Assembly (NCBI GenBank): GCA_034770075.1
Contig: CM068384.1
Coordinates: forward strand, 39,653,182-39,717,181
Length of the DNA: 64,000 nt
Reading direction: 5' to 3'
Origin: Aralia elata
Taxonomy: Eukaryota > Streptophyta > Magnoliopsida > Apiales > Araliaceae
Part shown: piece after piece, positions 22,432 through 33,051 of the stretch
Layout: every line of letters begins with the position of its first letter
Numbering within the stretch: the stretch's first letter is position 1
Program-made: the position numbers and the translations under genes
The notes under the pieces: generated by a model
Databases searched by the model: none
What the model saw: the letters and a program-made list of their open reading frames with translations, nothing else
Told to the model about the DNA's origin: nothing

Positions 22432-22606
22432 GCCGGGTATCATCGCCGGTCACCTATCGCGTAACCCCCGGTTATCGTCGCCGGTTGGTTATCTTGCGAG
22501 TGCCGGGTCTCGTCTCCGGTCGCTCGTCTTGTAATCGCCGGGTCTCATCTCCGGTCGATTGTCCTGCGAATGCCGGGTTTCGTCTCCGGTCGCTCGTCTC
22601 GCGATC
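22432..22606. repeat. Tandem array, 5 x 35 bp
   Basis: Five consecutive 35-bp units with the core GCCGGGTCTCGTCTCCGGTC begin at 22432, 22467, 22502, 22537 and 22572. The first two units have diverged most. No spacers of unique sequence are present, so it is not a CRISPR-type array. Confidence 0.9.
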
Positions 22607-22876
22607 ACCTTATCCCATCGCATTGTTATCAAAGGACGTTATCCTCCTGACTAGTTTGAGAGGCATCCTTGGAGTTCGTCCTTGTACATCGTTCTTGGCC
22701 GCCATCGCTTTTGACTCTGATAGGCTAGGACTTTGACACCTAACCTGCTCGATTTTTTTTTTCATTTCATGGATCACAGACAGAATTATCATCTATTCAT
22801 GCATGTGACCCAACATGTAAATTGAGAAAAAATGACTCCTGTACAGTCTTTTGATACTGTTCTACAGATGTCATCA

Positions 22877-23972
22877 CTTGTAGTGGTTCGCTTGGATGCC
22901 TTCCCAGGTTGCTCACCACCTTGTGGTGGTTTGTTTGGATCTCAGCCCTTCCAAGGGTGCTCACCATCTTGTCGTGGTTTGCTTGGATGCCTTCTCAGGT
23001 TGCTCACCACTCTGTCGTGGTTTGCTTGGAATGCCTTCCCAGGGTGCTCACCACTCTGTCGTGGTTTGCTTGGATGCCTTCCCAGGTTGCTCACCAACTT
23101 GTCGTGGTTTGCTTGGATGCCTTCCCAGGTTTGCTCACCAACTTGTCATGGTTTGCTTGGATATCAGCCCTTCCCAGGGTGCTCACCACTCTGTCGTGGT
23201 TTGCTTGGATGCCTTCCCAGGTTGCTCACCAACTTGTCGTGGTTTGCTTGGATATCAGCCCTTCCCAGGGTGCTCACCATCTTGTCGTGGTTTGCTTGGA
23301 TGCCTTCCCAGGTTGCTCACCAACTTGTCGTGGTTTGCTTGGATATCAGCCCTTCCCAGGGTGCTCACCACTCTGTCGTGGTTTGCTTGGATGCCTTCCC
23401 AGGTTGCTCACCAACTTGTCATGGTTTGCTTGGATATCAGCCCTTCCCAGGGTGCTCACCATCTTGTCGTGGTTTTGCTTGGATGCCTTCCCAGGTTGCT
23501 CACCAACTTATCGTGGTTTGCTTGGATATCAGCCCTTCCCAGGGTGCTCACCATCTTGTCGTGGTTTGCTTGGATGCCTTCCCAGGTTGCTCACCAACTT
23601 GTCGTGGTTTGCTTGGATATCAGCCCTTCCCAGGGTGCTCACCATCTTGTCGTGGTTTGCTTGGATGCCTTCCCAGGTTGCTCACCAACTTGTCGTGGTT
23701 TGCTTGGATATCAGCCCTTCCCAGGGTGCTCACCATCTTGTCGTGGTTTGCTTGGATGCCTTCCCAGGTTGCTCACCAACTTGTCGTGGTTTGCTTGGAT
23801 ATCAGCCCTTCCCAGGGTGCTCACCACTCTGTCGTGGTTTGCTTGGATGCCTTCCCAGGTTGCTCACCAACTTGTCGTGGTTTGCTTGGATATCAGCCCT
23901 TCCCAGGGTGCTCACCATCTTGTCGTGGTTTGCTTGGATGCCTTCCCAGGTTGCTCACCAACTTGTCGTGGT
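22877..23972. repeat. Tandem array of alternating 43-bp and 48-bp monomers
   Basis: Monomer A (43 bp, GCTTGGATGCCTTCCCAGG core) and monomer B (48 bp, with GATATCAGCCCTTCCCAGGG) alternate as a 91-bp dimer, about 24 monomers in all. The left end is irregular, with several A units in a row and one-base indels. Because 91 is not a multiple of 3 and no unit has a stop, all three forward frames stay open for about 1.1 kb; these frames are not genes. Confidence 0.95.
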
Positions 23973-24876
23973 TTGCTTGAGTCAGTTTGGAGTATTTGAT
24001 GACTCTTGAGTGATTTTCACTGATGACACCGCCCCAGAGGTATTTATTCCCCCCCCCCCCCCGAGTCTACGGATATGTCCTCCAGATATGATTCCATCTC
24101 AGCTGATTTTGCCCCTAGTCGGGTCGCTGAGGATGGCCGGATCCGACTGGCCCTTGATTACTACCGTTAGCCGAGCCATTTCTTTATTGGAATCGTATCG
24201 ACATGATGGGGCAGTAGATTGCAGGGGACGCCGATGCTTCAGACCTATCCACCACTTTATCCATCCTGCTTAAGTTAGTTTCAGATCTGTAGATCATTTT
24301 ATCTCCTGCATAGATTATGTCAGTTTCATCTGTTATCGAAAAGGAAATCTTGTAACGAAATGACTTATATATATAGACATGCATTTATATTCAGTCATTT
24401 TCCCCTTTTTTCGTATCGTTGCCTTTCATCGGATCCTCATTTTATCTAGTCAACCACGATTTTGATATCTTGCCCTCTTTTTCTTCTCAAGTCTTGATGG
24501 AGATTTGACAGATACTACCGCACACCCTGTTGATTTCATCGGACTGAGTCTTAGATTTTTTTGACTAAGTGTTTGGTTGGGTCCGGGTTATATCACTTGA
24601 GATGAAGCTGATCAGGTGGCTGACTTCGGGAAGGTTTTGAGGGTATAGGAAGGCTTTTCTGGTTGTTGGGAATTGGTTTTTGACAGAAGAAAGTATTATT
24701 TTGTAAGGAATGGGACCGTGCCACGATGGCTGCCTACGTACCCCCACAAGTCGGGAGATCAGGTCCTACGTAGTTCGTTCTTTCAAAGAACGACGAGAAA
24801 ATGATGATGATGGGTTCTTTCAAAGGCTTTTCTGGTTGTTGGGAATTGGTTTTTTTTTTTTTTTTTTTTTTTTTTT

Positions 24877-25037
24877 AATGGAACCGCTTCACCGAGTCGG
24901 AATTGAGGGGTTATGGAAACACCTCTCCGTCCCTCTCTTGCAATATGAGGGCTCCTCCGGATATCACCTTCTTAATCACGAAAGGCCCCTCTCAGTTCGG
25001 GGCAAGCTTCCCTTTGGCTTCGCTTCTTTTTTTTTTT

Positions 25038-25074
<37 letters not shown>

Positions 25075-25620
25075 GAGAAGGCATGCCTTTCTTTAGCACT
25101 AGGTCATTTTCTTTGAACTTCTGAGTTCTTATCTTTTGTCGTAAGATCGAGAGATTCTTTGCTGATACAACTGGCCGCGTGAAATAGCAGCCACCCCCTT
25201 TTCTCCATCAATTAGGGCCAATTGGTCGTATCGACCTTGCATTCAACCCTCCTCGTTTATCTGAGCATCTCAACCTCAAATGGCAGAACTACCTCTATTC
25301 CGTATACCAGAGTGTAAGGGGTTGCCCCTGTAGAAATACGCACCGATTTTCGGTACGCCAGCAGGGTGAAAGGTAGCAGATCCGGCCATCCCCGATGTTT
25401 AGCAGACATTTCTCGCCATGATCTTCTTGATATTCTTATTCGCAGCCTCCACTGCCCCATTCATCTTAGGACGGCAAATGACAAAATTGAGGCGTTTGAT
25501 CTTGAACTGGTCATATAATTCCTTCATAAGGGTACTGCTCAAATTTTTGGCATTGTCGGAGACTAAGGCCTCAGGTTGCCCATATCGGCAAATGATATCT
25601 CCATACTGGCTTAACAGCTC
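24877..25620 (-). pseudogene. T1 integrase remnant (Tat type)
   Basis: On the minus strand it starts in the core at DIICRYGQPEALVSDN with the second catalytic Asp, then FVICRPKMNGAVEAANKN with the Glu, then WPDLLPFTLLAYRKSVR and TGATPYTLVYGIEVVLP, and C-terminal GGALILQERDGE. The N-terminal zinc domain and first catalytic Asp are missing. Frameshifts near 25400-25460 and long poly-A tracts (poly-T on plus, 24850-24876 and 25027-25073) interrupt it. It cannot make an active enzyme. Confidence 0.85.
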
Positions 25621-26010
25621 TGTTTTCTGGCTAGGGGTCAGATCTGTTCCTATTTTGAGCTCTCTGGGTTTGTCAGGGGTTCCAATTTTTTATGGTGATG
25701 GTTTAGTTTGAGTTGGGTTTGGGGTTTGTCTTCGACCCATCCTTTGATCTCGTCAGGCGTGCCGTCATTATCTGTCTCATCTTGCTCAATGCCCATTAAA
25801 TCGAAATCCAGCCCAATATCAAAATCGTAGTCAACTTTCGAATTTGAAAAATCGTTTGTTAGGCAAGAGACACTCAAATTGGTACACCTGGCATGAAACA
25901 AAATGTTTGTCATATATATAAGGCATTTTCCTGCAATGATCATCTTTAAGACAACATGACAAAATAACATAATCATGCAAAATTTTAAAATAAGGGACAA
26001 CAACTGGCAT
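25621..26010 (-). pseudogene. T1 segment between gag and the missing RT
   Basis: Minus strand: a T-rich stretch ending TTTCATGCCAG at about 25889, followed by an acidic frame (DYDFDIGLDFDLMG, DETDNDGTPDE) and IGTDLTPSQKTELL, the normal lead-in to Tat RT. The frame then jumps to integrase core near 25620. Ogre elements are known to carry a spliced intron in the gag-pol interval, and the T-rich stretch could be an intron remnant. Protease is not recognisable. Confidence 0.55.
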
Positions 26011-27532
26011 CTACTCATGGTCCTTCTTCATAACCTCTGGCTGCTCTACCACGATCTTCCCGCTATCGATCATATTCTGAATTTTGTGCTTCAGAGCCCA
26101 GCATTCCTGGGTATCATGACCAGGAGAACCCGAATGGTACGCACACTTCTTACTCGGATCAAATTCTCCTCCTTTCGGATCAATTGGGGGTGCCAAATCG
26201 CCTATCCTTCTCTGTGCTATCAATACCGCCAAAATCTGTTCAAGAGGCTCCCCAAGCGGGGTGAATACCCGATCTCTTGCTGTCTCAAATCTTCTTCGTT
26301 CGCACCGACCTTTGATAATTGAGATTATGTTGTCGGGGTGGCACAGTTCTCTGTATTTGCACTGGAGGATTGTTCTCTGCCTTTCTAGATGATCCCCTGC
26401 AGGATGAGGGAAACATCTTCCTCCTTTTTCTGTTGAATTCTACGGGAAGTGCTGCCATAAGTTTCCACACTGGATTTGCTCCGCAACCACTTCCAGAGCT
26501 GTGAGGTCCCGGATCTTACCAGATTTTAACCCCATGTCCACCATTTCTCCGTGTTTTATCATCTCGGCAAAAGGTCTCCCAAACCCCGATATCACCCGCT
26601 CATAATAGGGCGCCTCCTGAATGTCCACAAAGGTCATTACCATTTCCGCCTCGTTCATTGGGGGATTCACCTGTGCAGCCATACCCCTCCATCGTTGTGC
26701 ATAGTCCCTAAAAGATTCTTTTGGTTGCTTCTTGATTTTTGTCATTTGATATCTATCAGGGGCCATCTGGGCCTGAAAGCTGTATTGAGTTAAGAAGGTA
26801 TGGGCCAACTCCTCCCAGTTGTGGATTCGGGCATTGTCAAGGCGGGCATACCAGAATCCTTGCCTCCCCTGTTAAGCTTTTCTGGAATAGCTGCATCCTC
26901 AGCCCCTCGTCCTCGGCATAAGACCCGAGTTCTCCAATGTATATTTTCAAGTGTGTATAGGGGTCTCCCTTTCCATTGTACTTTTCAAACTCGGGAACTT
27001 TGAACTTTTCTGGATATCTGGCTCCGGGGAAAACACATAGATCCGAATAATTAACCCTGCCCAATGAGCCTATGCCCCTTAGAGATTGGATGGTCTCCTC
27101 CATGTGTTTCATTTTTCTCCGAAGGTCGTCATTGTCCCCTTCTTCTGGGATAGTAATCACTGTCCTGCTATGTATGGGAGCGGCCTTTGGGATGACTGGT
27201 TCGTCCTTGAGTCGGGGTTGGTCCTCCTTAAGCAAGTTTGTACCATTTTTAGGAGGATTCTGATCATCCCCTGGTGGTGGAATATTATGCGATCCCTGGT
27301 TTGGCGGATCCTGTCTGAGTAGGAACTGCTCTTTTAGCATCGTGGCCATTTCCATCATCTGTTTTTTGAAGTCATCAAACTCTTCCCGAGATATGGAACT
27401 ATGATTATGAATATCAGCAATATAAGATGTAGAATTTTGGGCTTTCTTAGACTGCGAACGGGTTTGAGGAGCAATCCTACAGAGACAACGGTTCGAAGTT
27501 TTAATCCCGGGGAAATGAAAACATGGATGCAT
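26011..27532 (-). pseudogene. T1 gag (Tat/Ogre type), frameshifted
   Basis: Starts at an ATG at 27532. Landmarks: TRSQSKKAQN, an acidic and Pro-rich linker, GARYPEKFKVPEFEKYNGKG and DPYTHLKIY (start of the gag domain), FLTQYSFQAQMAPDRYQM, FRDYAQRWRGMAAQV and ALEVVAEQIQ, then a CX2HX5HX4C knuckle (CAYHSGSPGHDTQEC) with CWALKHKIQNMIDSGKI, which is diagnostic for the Tat lineage. Single-base shifts near 26873 and 26470 break the frame. The knuckle itself is intact. Confidence 0.88.
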
Positions 27533-28199
27533 GCTAAAACTGTAAAAATTTTTGTGTGTTTTTTGGGTTTTTTAATCTTTCCCTGTAAAACAGAAAGTTA
27601 GTAGTCCCTTTAGTGCCATAACCAATGCCAAACATGCTTTATTATGCTCCCCCAACTATTCCCTGCAATTCACAGCGGTTAGTAATCTCTTTCGACACAG
27701 AAAAAGGGATGTATGAATATTGAATGAGATTATGACATTTAGACATATAAACGTAAAAAGGCATGAAGAGACTTTTCCTGCGTTGGGTTAATCTGAGGCT
27801 GACCTACCCTAGGGTTACTCTCGCGGGCTTTTCGGCATGAAGGTTCCCAAATCTTCGCAATCTACTCGTTTGAGCCCTTTCGATTGGAGCGGATTTGAGT
27901 GGTGCGTTTCCTGAGCCATCTCCGGGGAGCAGCCCCATCGAGTCCAGTAATAAGCAACCGACGGGTTCGCCTCAGGAGGAGGTACTCTCTCAACATACAT
28001 TCACATTCATCGTCCTCACCGTATGCAAATGATTACTTTGAAGTAAAGCAAACCCATTCAATCATTCATTCATTGGACAAAAGGCACACATTCACACGCA
28101 ACCATAAGTAAAAATCAAAATATCGCACGCACACACATTTTATGAATTTTAAAGGATAGGATAGCATCAAGATTTAAACGCGGCTTAAGCCCTCTAATG
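27533..28199 (-). other. T1 5' leader
   Basis: Untranslated sequence between the primer site and gag. No conserved ORF is seen. Ogre elements of legumes carry an extra ORF in this interval, but none is recognisable here. Confidence 0.6.
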
Positions 28200-28217
28200 T
28201 CCCCAGCAGAGTCGCCA
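28200..28217 (-). promoter_or_regulatory. T1 primer-binding site for tRNA-Arg
   Basis: Minus strand TGGCGACTCTGCTGGGGA lies 2 nt after the 5' LTR end. It fits the tRNA-Arg 3' end used by Ogre elements with at most one mismatch. It fixes the minus orientation of T1. Confidence 0.9.
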
Positions 28218-28219
28218 GC

Positions 28220-30338
28220 TGTCGACGCCGATTTTTTCTCGTCTCTTTTGTCTTTTCCAATTTTAGCCTTTTGGTTGAATGATTTTTTTTGGAAAAGATC
28301 GGCATTAAATGTCGACGGGGTTTTTTAAAGATTGTTTTTTTATGATGAGCCAATTAACCAGAGTCGCCAGTTGGTATATTTGAAATGGATGTACCAACTC
28401 ATCCGAATTTTCATTCTTTTGTAAATCGCTGGCTCATATGTGACTCCGAATTAATTGGTCTGCGAATTGAGATTCATAGAGTTCGGGGGCTTGTTTAAGT
28501 GAGGGGAAGGTGTTAGGCACCCCTCGACTTCCGTGAAACACGGTTACCGCAATCTTGATGCTTTTTCTATCCTTTAATTCATGAATGTATGTATGTATAG
28601 GTGCCCGTGCGTGTGTGTGTGTGTGCCTATGTGAATGTTGTGGTGAGTTTGTATGAAAAGAGTCATTTGGATTTTAGGGAAAATCGTGCCTTAATTTGAG
28701 AACGCTTCGGAATGTCTTTTCGGTATACACGAGAAAGCTTTATTCTTTATGAAAAAGGTTTGATTTTAATTGTCCAAAACTATGAGATTTTCATTAAGTG
28801 TCGTTTTGGCAAAACAAGAATTTTAAACCTTCGTCAAAATAGGAATCGAGATCTATACGTTGCTTTCGTGAAAACGATCGGGCAATTTCTAGAATCTCTT
28901 TCACCCCCTATGCACAAAGATTTAATAAAACGTTACTTATTTGTAAAATCATTTTGTGTGATATTTTGGAAAACAATTTTCTTTAGCTTTCTCGTTAAAT
29001 AGGAATCGACATTCGTTAGCACTTCAATCTCTTATCCTCGTGAAGCTAATAACCTAATTTGATTGATTTTTATGCAAGTCTTCATTGTTTAATCTTTGAA
29101 ATCATTTTTGTGTCACAAGATCTAGTCAAGCATAAACACGCGTCGGGGCTATTCATGGGCATGTAAGCCATCAAAATAACCCCAAACGCCTACAATCACA
29201 AGTTTCACTATTTCGGGGCCTTAAACACGATTCTCGCCTTGGCGGTCGTTTTAAGGCCCGACGATTACATATTTACAATGAAAGGTACATCGAATTTATT
29301 ACATATATCAAAAGATGTCCATCATCGGATTTGGACCACGAGGTCGCGTTCCTAGGCTCACACGAGATTAATACATGCCCACAAAATGAATACTACGTAA
29401 CTAACCCACCCGGATTTATCTAATACACCATAACATCCGGAAATGATGATCTAAATAAATTACACTCAATGAATCACCATAAACAAACTAGAAACTTCGT
29501 CGATTGGATATCCTCGGGTTATCAGGAAGAATTTTATTCCAACGGAACCTTCACTAATAATCCCTAATCCAAGATTGTTAAACAATATGTATGAAAACTA
29601 CATCTAATCTAACCAAGTAATATGATATAAATTGCTACAACAAAAGGAAGTTTTACCTTGCAAAATGATCTCAAATAAAGGTAAATTTGGATACTTGAAT
29701 AGGATAAGAAATATATTTGATACAATCAAAATCAAAGGAGTAAAATTTCTCTCCTTTTTCTCTCTTTTCTTCCTATTTTTATTGCAAAATCTAGCTATTT
29801 TCTCTCTATTTCCGTGCTTGGCTGCTGCTGAATTCTTCTTCTTCCTCAAAATTTCTCCAACTCCCTGTATGCTGTCCGAAGCTGAGTTTAAATAGGCTGG
29901 CCAAAGCCAGCCGCAGATCTATCTGCGGCTGGCCGCAGATAGATCTGCGGCTGGCTGGCCCACCTCCCATCGCACTCAGCTGGTAGTGCTGATTTGCTGG
30001 TTTCCGTGCTGGCGCATTCACTTGGCCGCAGATCTATCCGCGGCTGGCGGGCTTGACTTTCTCGATTTTCGTGCCACGCCCCGATTTTCGTGCCGCAACG
30101 TCAGTCTTCGCTGACAGGCTCGTATTTTACAGTCCGGGAATCATTGAGAAGCGCGCCACACCTTCCGGGAATGCCAAATTCGGATAGCCCTGCTATCATG
30201 TCGATTTCGGCTGTAAATTATCATGGTGGCGTCGAATGTCCGTACTTTTCCATCTTTTGCTCTCGCAGGCCGATCCATTTGACGAATTTGCCCTCCTGTC
30301 AAGGTTAGTATACGAAGTGCAAAATTTGGGTGTCTACA
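28220..30338 (-). repeat. T1 5' LTR
   Basis: Minus-strand start at 30338 (TGTAGACACCC), end GGCGTCGACA at 28220. It is near-identical to 20070-22183. The palindrome cluster at 29895-29951 precedes a candidate TATA box (29887-29894, TATTTAAA on minus), placing transcription start near 29860 if used. The small open frames in it have no coding support. Confidence 0.95.
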
Positions 30339-31382
30339 GCAAGTTTTCTAACTTTATTTGATTATGTTCTTGTAAAGTTTATATAACTTGTTGTTATTTA
30401 CATAACCCTTGAATGGTTATGTGAATTCCAGACTTATACAAATCTTTTGGTATTTGTACAAGTATTCAAGCTATGCGATGCATAAACTGTTAAAGCTTTC
30501 AAGTTCTATATTCATGAACTGCTGATGAAGACTGTTGATGCCATTTGATTCGGCTAGACAAATGTTTAAAATATTTTATCGATTGCATTATAAATCTTTG
30601 AAATATTATTGATGTTAAGTAGAGTTATCCAACTGAATTGTTTCGGTTAGGATTCAAATACATGTATGAAATGAAAAACCCTAATAATAGGGAAAGTTTT
30701 TAGTCGGATATTCCGACAAGGCTGCAAGCACCTAAACCAAACGCATATAGTCATTTACCAGTAGAGTGTTGATCAACATAGAGTACTATAGGCTGATCAC
30801 CTAAAAGTGCTCGTAAGTACATCGGTTTGCGGTAGAAATATGGTGAAACCTTTTATGAATGAAAAAGAATGTTCCAGGTCTTAAGACCATTTAGTATGTT
30901 GTTTCAAAAATTTCTTCAAACAAAAGCAAAGTATTATTCTTACTTATTCAGCATGTTTCACAACTATTGTTCAGTTGTTGAATTGTTATGATATGATTCC
31001 TGATTTTGTTGTTATTCAACTGTTATACTTGATGGGCAATTGAATGTTCATTCTTACTTTAAATTAAACATTTTCAGTTAAGCCCGAGACTGTCGAAGGT
31101 TCTCGGAGGGACAAAGGCAAAGGAAAAGTTAACGTATAGGATTCTATAATCCATATATGTAATAGTTTATATTATGAAGGATTTATGCTTAAGAATGATG
31201 TAATATTTATTAATATTATGACAATGAATGATGTAATGGTTATAGAACCTAGGATTAGAATAAGACATATTGTAATAATATAGTAATTTCATTTATGTCA
31301 ATATTATCGTGTTAGATTGGTAGTACCGTGACGCACTGAACCCGGGTTTAAAGGTAGATCCAGATTTCGGGGCGTTACAGGT

Positions 31383-31394
31383 TGGTAATAAAGC
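31383..31394 (+). promoter_or_regulatory. D1 primer-binding site, degenerate tRNA-iMet type
   Basis: TGGTAATAAAGC, four bases after the LTR end, matches TGGTATCAGAGC (complement of initiator tRNA-Met) at 9 of 12 positions. The intact version is present in D2 at 45849-45860, with the same downstream CTGTA-GTTATAAAC context. Confidence 0.75.
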
Positions 31395-31637
31395 TGTAAG
31401 TTATAAACCTTAGGTGGGGGACATACCTTAGGAATATGACATTAGAAGAGTTAATTAAAGAAGTCAGTCAAAAGACGAACTCAAATAGAGTTTAGAGGGA
31501 TGAATTAAGGAAATTTATCAAAGAAAAATAATAATAATAATAAAAGTAAATTTAAAATAAACTATATTTGTTATGTGATAATAATAAATCAACTTTATTG
31601 TTATGTGCTAATCAGTTATTAAAATTTTGATTGTAGG

Positions 31638-32225
31638 ATGTCTGAAGAAATCATGTTTAGGGATATCTACGTTGTGAGTGAAGAGCTGACCGCTCCAGTA
31701 CCTGAGCCAATACTCGAACCAACATTCGAGGTAGGAGCTCTTAACGACAGTGACTCTGAAGAGGATCCTGAGGAGGATCCATCCAAGCACGAGGAGGAGG
31801 AGGCTGATGATATATCCTCGAAGGGTGTACCTTAAGAGGAGGAAGACGTAGCGCCAACAGACTTGCATAATCTGTTCACGGCGGTGCTTGACAGGAATGT
31901 GGCGCTGAGGGCTAGAATGCAAGCCCTAGAGGCAAGAGTGCATGAGCTTTAGAAGATAGAGTCTTACTGGGAGGCCAAGATCGATGATAAGATCCTGGCC
32001 GAAGATCAGGTCTATGACCTGAAAGAGGAGATGAGGGTCAAGAAGATAAGGATCGATAGGTCCAATTACGCATTCAAGTCTTCGCATAGGTGATTTCAGA
32101 GGAGGGTGACCTATTATCCTGTAGAGGAGGGCCAGACCAGGTATACCATCAGTAGGAGCCTAGTCATGGACATAGCAGACGACGAGTACGCCGACGCCAT
32201 TAGGCGAGGTCTAGTTATTAATTAG
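31638..32225 (+). pseudogene. D1 extra ORF upstream of gag (acidic, coiled-coil type)
   Basis: A single frame of 196 codons from ATG at 31638 to TAG at 32223-32225, with in-frame TAA (31833), TAG and TGA codons. The N-terminal part is acidic (SDSEEDPEEDPSKHEEEEAD), followed by heptad-like leucine and charged sequence (LFTAVLDRNVALRARMQALE). The equivalent D2 ORF (44968-45630) has the same place and build. Not Gag; function unknown. It may be one of the additional ORFs reported in some plant LTR retrotransposons. Confidence 0.65.
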
Positions 32226-32629
32226 ATGATGTATAGATTTATAAGTATATATGTGTGTAATGATGTGAATCCCAGCTTTTGATATTAGTAGCGGGATATC
32301 TATTGTATAGTCCCAACTATAGTTAAGTTGCAGAATAGTTAGGTAAATCCTGTCTTTTGTATGTAATAGAGGGATAGTATGTAAACAGCTGAAGCTTTAT
32401 CTAGTAAGCTGTATGAATTAAAAAGCATATATATATAAGAAAAATTATTAAATGTGCTTTGTGATGTGTATGAGTTAGCATTAACGACAATGCGTTAAAA
32501 GACGAATAATGGATTAATAATAACATAATCTTATTATGATTTAACAGAAAGTTGTCGTCAAGAAGAAGACAAAGGAATCAATAGGAGGAATCCCATAATG
32601 AAAACGAGGGTAGGGGTCAGGAGAACTCG
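32226..32629 (+). other. D1 spacer between extra ORF and gag
   Basis: AT-rich, no gene visible. The frame of gag is open from about 32597 (NENEGRGQENS), so the true gag start may lie slightly upstream of the first in-frame ATG at 32630. Confidence 0.6.
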
Positions 32630-33051
32630 ATGCAACAATTTATAGACTTACTGGTAGGAGCCTTAAATAGAGCCCCTACCGTAGTAACCTTAGTTGCTCT
32701 GATTGCGCGTATAGCCAACTTTAAGGACTTTAAGAGTGTGGGACCGCCCGAGTTTAGGAGAACCACCGAGCCAATAGAGGCTCAATCGTGGGTAAAAGAA
32801 GTGGAGAAGGCATTCGTTATTGTCGCAGTCGAGGAGGAGCAGAAAATTATTTTTGCTACCTATCTAGTGAAGGGTGAGGCCAATTTCTGGTGGGAGGCCA
32901 ACCAGAATAAGGTCGAAGAAGGGGTTATCGCTTGGGAAAGATTTAAGGAGATTTACTTCAAGAATTATTTCCCATGGAGCATGCAGAGCCGTATGGAAAT
33001 GCAGTTCTTAGAGTTAAAGCAGGGGGATATGTCAGTTTCACATTATGCCGC
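32630..33051 (+). pseudogene. D1 gag, first part (capsid-like domain)
   Basis: FKSVGPPEFRRTTEPIEAQS, WVKEVEKAF, YLVKGEANFWWEAN and FYFPWS-like motifs are those of the chromovirus retrotransposon gag domain, closely matching D2 gag. The frame is intact until YAA at 33051, where LTR G1 begins. It continues at 35189 with AKYNELTRF. Confidence 0.85.

Larger units (their letters stand above)
22197..24876 (-). other. T1 3' untranslated region
   Basis: About 2.7 kb between the integrase remnant and the polypurine tract with no recognisable gene. It contains a 5 x 35-bp array (22432-22606), a large alternating 43/48-bp array (22877-23972), a C-run near 24050-24062 and a duplicated phrase (TTTTCTGGTTGTTGGGAATT at about 24654 and 24828). 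Tandem repeats in this position are a known feature of Ogre/Tat elements. Confidence 0.75.
20070..30338 (-). mobile_element. T1: Tat/Ogre-type LTR retrotransposon, minus strand, internally deleted
   Basis: Two highly similar LTRs (2114 and 2119 bp) with TGTAGACACCC starts on the minus strand, a tRNA-Arg primer site, a Tat-type gag, a short pre-RT segment, an integrase remnant, a 2.7-kb 3' UTR with tandem repeats and a polypurine tract, all bounded by a perfect GCAAG duplication. RT and RNase H are absent. The closeness of the LTRs suggests a recent insertion. It lies in the D1 5' LTR in opposite orientation. Confidence 0.92.
16332..31379 (+). repeat. D1 5' LTR (about 3.26 kb without nested elements)
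   Basis: Starts TGTAATGACCGAGAATC and ends TTTCGGGGCGTTACA, the typical start and end of Tekay/Del LTRs. Own sequence lies at 16332-18230, 19744-20069 and 30344-31379. A GC-rich cluster at 18100-18230 and 19739-19790 contains CCGGCGCCGCAG (18106-18117), and solo LTR S1 inserted inside this cluster. No gene is seen in these parts. Confidence 0.85.

Noticed and set aside
22432..22606. Regular 35-bp repeats resembling a CRISPR array
   Set aside because: Units are contiguous with no unique spacers, and the context is a plant retrotransposon UTR.
22832..24009. Three overlapping forward frames of 366-382 residues with Trp/Cys-rich repeats
   Set aside because: They are translations of the 91-bp dimer array in three phases; a repeat without stops, not a gene.
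24710..25124. Frames ending in poly-Phe
   Set aside because: They are opposite-strand shadows over the T1 integrase remnant and its poly-T tracts.
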